64,000 nt of DNA from Gammaproteobacteria bacterium (GTDB lineage: Bacteria > Pseudomonadota > Gammaproteobacteria > Enterobacterales > Alteromonadaceae). Of this stretch, positions 56,771 to 64,000 are shown piece by piece. The stretch's first letter is position 1. Each line of letters starts with the position of its first letter. The notes below the pieces were generated by a model. The model had not been told where the DNA came from. It made no database searches and worked only from the letters and a program-made list of their open reading frames with translations. The DNA lies in NCBI GenBank assembly GCA_018222985.1, contig JAAEZG010000002.1, positions 1-64,000 on the forward strand. The letters are read 5' to 3'. Made by a program: the position numbers and the translations under genes.

Positions 56771-58236
56771 GTGCAGAAATTTTAATGAACGTGACGCCCA
56801 CTGAAACGCGGGTGGCACTTATTGAAAATGGTATTTTGCAAGAAATACACATTGAGCGACAGGCAAAACGCGGCTTAGTAGGCAACGTGTATGTCGGCAA
56901 AGTGTCGCGTGTTTTACCGGGCATGCAAGCCGCTTTTATTGATATTGGGCTAGAAAAAGCCGCATTTTTGCACGCCTCAGATATTGTCACGCAAATTGAG
57001 CAAGCTGAAGACATTGCGCATGGCACCATGCCCGTTGCCGACATTGCGCAACTGGTACGCCCTGGTCAGCAAATTTTGGTGCAAGTGGTTAAAGACCCAC
57101 TCGGCACCAAAGGCGCGCGTTTAACAACAGATATCACCATTCCTTCGCGTTACATGGTGCTTATGCCGCAGTCGCCGCACGTGGGCATTTCGCAACGCAT
57201 TGAAGACGAAAAAGAGCGTAACCGATTAAAGCAAGCGGCGCTGCCGTATTGTGATGAAGAGGGCGGTTTTATTGTGCGCACCGCTGCTGAAGGCGCTAGT
57301 GATGACGAGCTGCAGCGCGACGCTAAATTTCTACGCCGGTTATGGGACACCATTCAGAAGCGCCGCAAGGGCATGCGCAAAATTGGTTTGGTGTATGAAG
57401 ACTTAAACCTCTCGTGTCGTATTCTGCGTGACTTTGTGGGCGGACAAATTGAGCGTATTCGGGTGGACTCACGCGTTACCTATGACTTACTTAGCGAGTT
57501 CGTGAAAGAATTTATTCCAGAGCTAACTGAAGCCTTGGAATATTATGCGGGTGAACGGCCAATTTTCGACTTGTTTGATGTTGAAAACGAGGTGCAGCGC
57601 GCGCTCGACCGCAAAGTTGAACTGAAATCAGGTGGGTCAATTATCATTGATCAAACTGAGGCAATGACCACCATTGATATAAATACCGGTGGTTTTGTTG
57701 GTCATCGCAACCTTGAAGAAACCATATTCAACACCAATATAGAAGCAACACAAGCCATTGCGCGACAGCTACGTTTGCGCAACTTGGGCGGTATTATCAT
57801 TATTGATTTTATCGACATGCAAAATAGCGATCATCGTCGCCGCGTGTTGCATAGCTTAGAGCAGGCGCTCGCCAAAGACCGCGCAAAAACGTCAATTAAC
57901 GGCTTCACTACACTTGGCCTGGTGGAAATGACGCGTAAGCGTACACGCGAAAGCTTAGAGCATGTTCTGTGTTCGGAGTGCCCAGTGTGTAGTGGACGCG
58001 GCTCCATGAAAACGGTTGAAACCGTGTGTTACGAAGTTATGCGCGAAATTGTTCGGGTTAATCGGGCCTACGCCGCCGATCATTTCATGGTCTACGCATC
58101 GGCAGCGGTAACCGAAATGCTGCTGAATGAAGAGTCGCATGCGTTAGCTGAGCTCGAAGTATTTATTGGCAAACAAGTAAAAGTGCTCGTCGAACCGCTG
58201 TATCATCAAGAGCAGTTTGATGTGGTGATGATGTAG
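56767..58236 (+). CDS. rng: Ribonuclease G
   Basis: 489-residue endoribonuclease that matures 16S rRNA 5' ends and decays some mRNAs. It has an N-terminal S1 domain (about 35-120), catalytic metal-binding aspartates in TTIDINTGGF and IIIIDFIDM, and the zinc-link CSECPVC (about 404-410). ATGA overlap with maf. Confidence 0.98.
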   Translation: MSAEILMNVTPTETRVALIENGILQEIHIERQAKRGLVGNVYVGKVSRVLPGMQAAFIDIGLEKAAFLHASDIVTQIEQAEDIAHGTMPVADIAQLVRPGQQILVQVVKDPLGTKGARLTTDITIPSRYMVLMPQSPHVGISQRIEDEKERNRLKQAALPYCDEEGGFIVRTAAEGASDDELQRDAKFLRRLWDTIQKRRKGMRKIGLVYEDLNLSCRILRDFVGGQIERIRVDSRVTYDLLSEFVKEFIPELTEALEYYAGERPIFDLFDVENEVQRALDRKVELKSGGSIIIDQTEAMTTIDINTGGFVGHRNLEETIFNTNIEATQAIARQLRLRNLGGIIIIDFIDMQNSDHRRRVLHSLEQALAKDRAKTSINGFTTLGLVEMTRKRTRESLEHVLCSECPVCSGRGSMKTVETVCYEVMREIVRVNRAYAADHFMVYASAAVTEMLLNEESHALAELEVFIGKQVKVLVEPLYHQEQFDVVMM

Positions 58237-58251
58237 TAACATAGAGCCATT

Positions 58252-61200
58252 ATGCAACGAACGTTTGGGTTCATTTACAGAACAGTACTTTATAGTTTTG
58301 CGATTGTACTGGTGCTATTCGCGCTGTTTATTAGCGCGTTGCGATACCTGCTGCCACAGTTACCAGATGTGACCGATGAGGTTGAAAGTATCCTCAATGA
58401 ACGGTTTCGTGTTGAAACATCGCTTGGAAGTATTAGTGCTGACTGGGGCCGCAATGGTCCAGAACTGGTGCTTCACCAACTTGGCGTGCGGCCAGTTGCC
58501 GATAAAGCAACACGGGTTGATGTTGAACAAGCGCGTATTCTCATTAACTTTTGGGAAAGCGCTGGCTCACTATCACTGCAGTATGACCAAGTTCAGCTAA
58601 ATCACCTGGTATTGCATTACGATATGCGTGACGCTGAGCTTGATGGCTCAACCAGCGGTGTGGTTCTTTCCGACAATTTAACCAATTTATTACTCAATCA
58701 GCTTGATCACATTGAAGTGACAGACAGCACCATAGAGTTGGTTAATTTACTTGGCATTCAACGAGCCATAGAAATTCAAGACTTGCGCTGGGTGAACAGC
58801 GGCTTTCGACATCAAGGCGTGGGTAAGCTGACTTTCTCTGAAGTAACGGACAACACGCTCGACTTCATTATTGATGTGAAAGAAGATAACGGCGGCGCGT
58901 TAAGCGGTCAATTTTATGCGAATGCACATCAACTGGATATTTCACCTTGGGTGCAGCAACAGGTTGTCGATACCCAAATAAATCAGGCGGAATTCAACTT
59001 ACAGCTATGGCTGAATTTCGCGCAAAGCCAATTCACCGAGGGCTTATTACAGCTAGGTGAGCAAGCACTTACTTGGCAAGTAGGCCAAGAGCAGCACTCA
59101 CTGCGTATACCTAACGGCGAGCTGAAGTTGCGCCCCTATGGCAACGGCGGCTGGCGTGTTAACTCCAACCCATTAACCATTCAACACAACAATGAAAGCT
59201 GGGTGTTACCAACCTTTAGTTGGGAACAAACCGCGCGCTCGACGGCCATGAGTTTTGTTGATGTGCCCTTAGCCCCCGTGTTGCAATTACTGAATTTGTT
59301 GGGCAGCGAAGGCGCAGCTGTGAGTGAGCAACTGGCCAATCGTTCGGCGCAGGGCACCATGGACATTGCGTTGCAGCAAAGCCTAGAGAAACCATTGCGC
59401 TGGTATGCTCATGGTGAACAGCTTAGTTGGGGGCAGATTGGCGGGGTGCCTGGCCTGTCCAACGTGAACTTGAGCCTACAGGGCCAGGAAAACAAAGTTG
59501 ATTGGCAACTGGATGGCACCAATGCGTCGTTTCAAAGCGTTGCTTTAGACTACGACGATGCGTGGGCGTTGCCATATATTAATGTGTCTGGCGAATTTGT
59601 CTGGCACGACAAACAGAATTGGCAGCTTGACATTGCCCCAGGTAGTCGCATTGAGCTTGTTGGTTTGCCGATAGCCTTTCAAGCCGAGTTAAAACCGCAT
59701 GAGGGCAGTGTTTTGGTGAATGCGCGCGCTAATTCAGTGAGCGAAGAGCCGATTCCGGCTGCCGTACTGCGCAACCATTTGCCTGTCGTCATGGGTGACA
59801 ATCTGCATGATTATTTAACCGTGGCCATTCAAGACGGCGCTGCGCATGAGCTGGCCATGGTTTGGCGCGGTACTATTGCTGATTTTCCATACCATGAAAA
59901 TCAAGGAGCCTTTGAGGCTCGCGCTCGTTTAACCGACATGAATTACAAGTTCCAGTCGAATTGGCGCCCCATTTATGACGCCAACATTGTGGTTAATTTC
60001 AATAATGAACGCATGCATATTGTGGCGAACGACGGGCTACTCGGTAACATCGCCACGCAACGCGTTGATGTTGTTATTCCAGATATTTTGGCTGGTGAAC
60101 AATCCTATTTAGACATACAAGCGGATATTGCTGGCAATGCGGCTGAACTGCAGCCAGTGTTTGCCGACAGTCCGTTATCCTCAAGCTTGGGAACCACGTT
60201 CACAGAGTTGCAGCTAAGTGGTGATATAACCAGCCAGTTAAAACTGACCATTCCTTTGGTGGACAAGCCTGAAGTAGTTGCCGAAGGCTATGCCGACCTT
60301 ACGAACCTAACGATGGTTGTCGACAGCCTTGGCGAAACCTTCACCGAGGTGAATGGGCGTGTACGTTTTCGCAATGACGTGGTTGAAAGTAACGACTTAA
60401 CCATGCGTTGGAATGACTTCCCTGTGGAAGCAACATTGACCACCAAGCAGCGCGAAGACGACTTTTTTGTGGATGTTATTGCGACAGGCGAGTGGAATAT
60501 ATCGCGCTATAAACCGCTGATTAACGGCACCTTGCCGTGGCAAGCCAATTTTAACCTTAGCCTACCTACGGCAGGCGGCTACGCGTTTCGGTGGCAGCAA
60601 ACGGCCGACATGAGTCAAACCCAAATAGACGCGCCTGCTCCGTTTTATCGGGCCACAGGTACTGAGGGGCGGGTAGAGTTATTAGTGTCTGGCGACCAAG
60701 AAAGTATTTTGGTGAACGCCGAGGTTGATGATCTAGGCTTATTAGAATTGCAACTTGATGGACAAGAACAAACTTTGCAGTCGGGCTATTTGCGAATTGG
60801 CAATCAGTTCTCGCAAGCGCCAAGCCCGAATGTGGTGCGCTTAAACCCACGTTTCATGGTTGACTTAAACCTAACCGAAATGGACATAAAGGCATGGCGA
60901 CAAGCCTATAGCAATTTGCAACGACTTGTTCCTGAGCAAGCGGCTTCGTCGGTGTGGGTAACTCGGCTACAACCTGATTTTATTCAGTTAACAACCGACA
61001 GCCTAAGCTATGACGCAATAACACTTGAAGATGTTACCACTGTCGCTTGGCCAAGTGCCGAGGGCTGGCAAGCGCGATTTGAATCGCAGCAGGTGTTAAC
61101 CGACATTACTTGGCAGCGTGAGCAAGAAGGCCCTGATGCGATAAAAATTAACGCGGATTACATTGAACTGCGCTCTGGGGCGGAATCGCCCGAAGGTGAG

Positions 61201-62178
61201 TTCAAGCCGAAAGCGCCTAAAGACTTTGTTGGTTTGCCTGACATATATATCGACTGCCAACGTTGTCAGTTCGATAATTATGATTTAGGCGAAGTGAGTT
61301 TGCACCTAAGCGCTGATGGCAAGGTATTAAACCTAGAACGCTTTAGCGCAAATCATCGTAACCATACCATTGTTGCAAGTGGCAGTTGGGCTTTAGAGTC
61401 AGACACTAAACACCCACAAACACACTTAACAGGTACATTTTCTTCGGCTGATTTTGGTGAGTTTTTAGAGCATTATGACGTGACATCGATGGTTCGCGAC
61501 AGCAGTGCCAACATTGAATTTGACTTGCGCTACTTGGCTGCGCCATACAATTTTGAATCGAAAACATTAAATGGCAGTGTGAAATGGCGGTTGGGCCAGG
61601 GTTATCTCAATGAAGTTAGCGACCGCGGAGCACGGCTATTCTCGCTGTTAAGCCTTGATGGCATATTGCGCAAATTACGATTTGATTTTCGAGACGTATT
61701 TGCTAACGGCCTGTTTTACACCAACTTCTCGGGCGACTTCGCCATTAAGAACGGTATTGTGAATACCACCAACACACAGCTGAATGGCGCGGCTGGCGAC
61801 ATGGAAGTAAAAGGCAATACCAACCTAATTACCCGACAGTTAAACTATGACTTGCAGTTTGTTCCTAAAGTAACCTCAAGTTTACCCGTAATATTGGCGT
61901 GGATGATTAACCCGCCATCTGGGTTAGCAGCGTTGGTAATTGATCGCATGCTGCATGATGCTAAGGTTATTAGTCGCTTGGAATATAAAATTTCAGGCAC
62001 CATGGACGACCCAACTATTACTGAGGTGGCGCGTGATAGCCGTGCGGCACCTATTCCACCGGAGGTGCGCAACAATGCCGACCCCAACAACGCAACCAAT
62101 GAACAACCGCCAGGTGACACTAACGGCGCTGCAGATGACCAGCAGCCCGAACCCACAGCAAAACCTGAAAACAATTGA
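58252..62178 (+). CDS. yhdP: AsmA-like envelope lipid-transport protein YhdP
   Basis: 1308 residues, one N-terminal membrane helix (about 11-33) and a very long periplasmic beta-groove body. It matches YhdP, which moves phospholipids towards the outer membrane. The C-terminal 45 residues are a low-complexity Pro/Asn/Asp tail (ending AKPENN) that is encoded over the start of the next gene. Confidence 0.93.
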   Translation: MQRTFGFIYRTVLYSFAIVLVLFALFISALRYLLPQLPDVTDEVESILNERFRVETSLGSISADWGRNGPELVLHQLGVRPVADKATRVDVEQARILINFWESAGSLSLQYDQVQLNHLVLHYDMRDAELDGSTSGVVLSDNLTNLLLNQLDHIEVTDSTIELVNLLGIQRAIEIQDLRWVNSGFRHQGVGKLTFSEVTDNTLDFIIDVKEDNGGALSGQFYANAHQLDISPWVQQQVVDTQINQAEFNLQLWLNFAQSQFTEGLLQLGEQALTWQVGQEQHSLRIPNGELKLRPYGNGGWRVNSNPLTIQHNNESWVLPTFSWEQTARSTAMSFVDVPLAPVLQLLNLLGSEGAAVSEQLANRSAQGTMDIALQQSLEKPLRWYAHGEQLSWGQIGGVPGLSNVNLSLQGQENKVDWQLDGTNASFQSVALDYDDAWALPYINVSGEFVWHDKQNWQLDIAPGSRIELVGLPIAFQAELKPHEGSVLVNARANSVSEEPIPAAVLRNHLPVVMGDNLHDYLTVAIQDGAAHELAMVWRGTIADFPYHENQGAFEARARLTDMNYKFQSNWRPIYDANIVVNFNNERMHIVANDGLLGNIATQRVDVVIPDILAGEQSYLDIQADIAGNAAELQPVFADSPLSSSLGTTFTELQLSGDITSQLKLTIPLVDKPEVVAEGYADLTNLTMVVDSLGETFTEVNGRVRFRNDVVESNDLTMRWNDFPVEATLTTKQREDDFFVDVIATGEWNISRYKPLINGTLPWQANFNLSLPTAGGYAFRWQQTADMSQTQIDAPAPFYRATGTEGRVELLVSGDQESILVNAEVDDLGLLELQLDGQEQTLQSGYLRIGNQFSQAPSPNVVRLNPRFMVDLNLTEMDIKAWRQAYSNLQRLVPEQAASSVWVTRLQPDFIQLTTDSLSYDAITLEDVTTVAWPSAEGWQARFESQQVLTDITWQREQEGPDAIKINADYIELRSGAESPEGEFKPKAPKDFVGLPDIYIDCQRCQFDNYDLGEVSLHLSADGKVLNLERFSANHRNHTIVASGSWALESDTKHPQTHLTGTFSSADFGEFLEHYDVTSMVRDSSANIEFDLRYLAAPYNFESKTLNGSVKWRLGQGYLNEVSDRGARLFSLLSLDGILRKLRFDFRDVFANGLFYTNFSGDFAIKNGIVNTTNTQLNGAAGDMEVKGNTNLITRQLNYDLQFVPKVTSSLPVILAWMINPPSGLAALVIDRMLHDAKVISRLEYKISGTMDDPTITEVARDSRAAPIPPEVRNNADPNNATNEQPPGDTNGAADDQQPEPTAKPENN

Positions 62179-62965
62179 GCAGCTGCTCGCTGATATTCCT
62201 AAACAGCGGCCACAGGTGGTGGTGTTGCCCGAAGCCTGTTTGTGTTTTGGTGCGGGCGATAAACGGCAACGTGAGCTAGCCGAACCGCTTGGCGCAGGTC
62301 CACTGCAACAGCGCTTAGCCGAGCTGGCAGCAAAGCACGGTATTTGGCTAGTGGCCGGAACTATGCCAATTGTTGATAGCCCAGATGACGACAAATTTAC
62401 CGCCGCGAGCTTGGTGTTTAACCCACAAGGTGAATGTGTCGCGCGGTACAATAAAATGCATCTGTTCGATGTTGACGTAGACGACAACACTCGCAGTTAC
62501 CGTGAGTCGCAATGGACACGTGCAGGTACCGAAGTGGTCACGGTCGCAACCGAATTCGGCACCTTAGGTTTAGCGGTATGTTATGATGTGCGTTTTCCTG
62601 AACTGTTTCGCGCACTGCGTACCAACGGTGCAGATATTTTGGTGTTACCGTCGGCATTTACCCAAGTAACTGGTGCCGCACACTGGCATGTGCTAACGCG
62701 TGCTCGCGCCATTGAACAGCAATGTTTTATGGTCGCTGCGGCCCAGGTTGGCGAACATGCCAATGGCCGTGAAACTTATGGGCACGCTTTGGTTATCGAC
62801 GGTTGGGGCGTGGTTATGGCCGACGCCACGAACAGTCAAGCTCAAGCTGTCAGTGCCGTTGCCAACATGCAAACACTTGATAGCATTCGTCGCAATATTC
62901 CAGTGGCGCAACATTTTCTAAGTAGTCAAAAGGTTCTTCATGCAAGCACAAAGCGTACAAGATAA
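62075..62965 (+). CDS. nit: Nit-type amidase (deaminated glutathione amidase family)
   Basis: A 296-residue carbon-nitrogen hydrolase with the Glu-Lys-Cys triad visible in VVVLPEACL, YNKMHLFD and AVCYDVRFPE. The family repairs deaminated glutathione (Nit1/YbeM). ATG 62075 follows GGAGG by nine bases and is preferred over ATG 62099, which has none. This places 104 bases of the gene inside yhdP in another frame. It overlaps tldD by 26 bases. Confidence 0.9.
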   Translation: MPTPTTQPMNNRQVTLTALQMTSSPNPQQNLKTIEQLLADIPKQRPQVVVLPEACLCFGAGDKRQRELAEPLGAGPLQQRLAELAAKHGIWLVAGTMPIVDSPDDDKFTAASLVFNPQGECVARYNKMHLFDVDVDDNTRSYRESQWTRAGTEVVTVATEFGTLGLAVCYDVRFPELFRALRTNGADILVLPSAFTQVTGAAHWHVLTRARAIEQQCFMVAAAQVGEHANGRETYGHALVIDGWGVVMADATNSQAQAVSAVANMQTLDSIRRNIPVAQHFLSSQKVLHASTKRTR

Positions 62966-64000
62966 TCTTCTCACGCAATATCAACTCGATGCGGATGCCC
63001 TGCATCGCTCGCTGCATCAGCTTTATACGGGCGACATCGACTTTGCAGATATTTACCTGCAAAGCAGCGTTAATGAGTCTTGGGTTCTTGAAGACGGCAT
63101 TGTTAAAGAAGGCAGTTTTCATATAGAAGCAGGGCTAGGTGTGCGTGCTGTTCACGGTGAAAAAACCGGTTTTGCTTATGCCGACGATATTTCGCCGCAA
63201 GCACTACAACAAGCAGCTGCCGCCGCACGTGGTATAAGCCAGGCTGGCGCCAACAAGCAACTGCAAGCATTTCACGCTGCACCGAATGTGGTGCGTTATG
63301 CGCCAGTGAACCCCTTGGCTAGCTTAAATGAGCAAGCAAAAATCGATTTGCTGCGCGAAATTGACGCCTATGCGCGCAGCCTTGACTCACGCGTTGTGGA
63401 AGTGATTGCCAGCATTAGCGGCAGTTACGACGAAGTGCTCGTTGCCGCAACGGACGGCACCTTTGCCACCGATATTCGGCCTCTTGTGCGAGTCAATTGC
63501 ACGGTGCTGGTTGAACATAATGGGCGTCGCGAACGCGGTAGTGCCGGTGGTGGCGCGCGCGTTGACTATCATTATTTTTCGCAACCCATGGGCGACAAGC
63601 CACGTTGGCAGAGCTTTGCTGAGGAAGCCGTACGCCAAGCCCTAGTGAACCTAGAGGCACGTCCAGCACCAGCGGGCACTATGCCGGTTGTGCTTGGCGC
63701 CGGGTGGCCAGGCGTATTGTTACATGAAGCCGTTGGTCATGGCCTTGAAGGCGACTTTAACCGTAAGGGCGCTTCGGCCTATGCCGGCAAAATTGGTGAA
63801 ATGGTCGCTTCGGAACTTTGCACTATTGTTGATGACGGCACCATCAATGACCGTCGCGGCTCGCTGGCTATTGACGATGAAGGCACACAAGCCGGCTATA
63901 ACGTGCTGATAGAAAAAGGTCGCTTAGTCGGTTACATGCAAGACAAGTTAAATGCTCGGCTGATGGGCGTGAACCCAACCGGTAACGGGCGTCGCGAAAG
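62940..64000 (+). CDS. tldD: Metalloprotease TldD, partial (continues beyond the window)
   Basis: The reading frame opens at ATG 62940 (AAAAGG upstream) and stays open to the window edge: 353 codons of about 480. The N-terminal LLTQYQLDADALHRSLHQLY and the zinc motif HEAVGHGLEGD (HExxxH) identify TldD, which with TldE/PmbA degrades unfolded peptides and matures microcin-type precursors. Gene order after yhdP and nit fits related genomes. Confidence 0.95.
   Translation, partial: MQAQSVQDNLLTQYQLDADALHRSLHQLYTGDIDFADIYLQSSVNESWVLEDGIVKEGSFHIEAGLGVRAVHGEKTGFAYADDISPQALQQAAAAARGISQAGANKQLQAFHAAPNVVRYAPVNPLASLNEQAKIDLLREIDAYARSLDSRVVEVIASISGSYDEVLVAATDGTFATDIRPLVRVNCTVLVEHNGRRERGSAGGGARVDYHYFSQPMGDKPRWQSFAEEAVRQALVNLEARPAPAGTMPVVLGAGWPGVLLHEAVGHGLEGDFNRKGASAYAGKIGEMVASELCTIVDDGTINDRRGSLAIDDEGTQAGYNVLIEKGRLVGYMQDKLNARLMGVNPTGNGRRE

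Noticed and set aside
61940..62074. Longer N-terminus for the Nit protein
   Set aside because: The extra 45 residues lie in the yhdP coding region, lack family similarity, and the GGAGG site is downstream at 62061.

Overview
The window is chromosomal DNA of a marine-type gammaproteobacterium, most likely in the Alteromonadales and possibly close to Idiomarina/Pseudidiomarina. This is inferred from gene order and proteins only: uvrA / yajR-like transporter / ssb, a full MSHA type IV pilus locus, and the order mreB-mreC-mreD-maf-rng-yhdP-nit-tldD. Most of the core reads as ordinary, densely packed, mid-GC sequence with many ATGA-type overlaps.

Layout. (1) 1-7056, core: a REP-like hairpin and a long palindromic repeat, a periplasmic solute-binding protein, glutaminase and uvrA (minus strand), a YajR-like transporter and ssb. 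(2) 7057-26650, a mobile defence island inserted after ssb. Three tyrosine recombinases and a small helical protein form an overlapping operon at its left end. They are followed by a HEPN-like protein, an XRE-ImmA/IrrE regulator-protease paired with a PIN-domain protein, and a six-gene operon: HTH protein, hsdM, hsdS, a RecQ-like helicase fused to a ComFC-like phosphoribosyltransferase domain, a DprA-like protein, and hsdR. A 600-base gene-free stretch with phased TTACGC/GCGTAA repeats closes it. (3) 26650-35613: a lipoprotein solute-binding protein overlapping a PAS-GGDEF-EAL protein, adenosine deaminase, thymidine kinase, a GAF-PAS-GGDEF diguanylate cyclase and dihydroorotase (pyrC). (4) 35742-53673, MSHA pilus: mshI to mshG, mshB and mshA on the plus strand; mshD-O-P-Q on the minus strand; mshC divergent from mshD. 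A probable type III (RNA-antitoxin) toxin-antitoxin module sits between mshA and mshQ. (5) 53779-64000: the mreBCD-maf-rng-yhdP-nit-tldD cell-shape and envelope cluster; tldD runs off the window.

How it works together. The pilus ATPase MshE carries two c-di-GMP-binding MshEN motifs, and just upstream lie a predicted c-di-GMP synthase and a predicted c-di-GMP phosphodiesterase with its own periplasmic sensor partner. The block may therefore link nutrient sensing to surface attachment. The island is a layered defence cassette in which competence-type proteins (DprA, ComFC-like) have been drawn into a type I restriction-modification operon. This operon and the type III toxin-antitoxin module inside the pilus locus are the two most interesting systems seen here.
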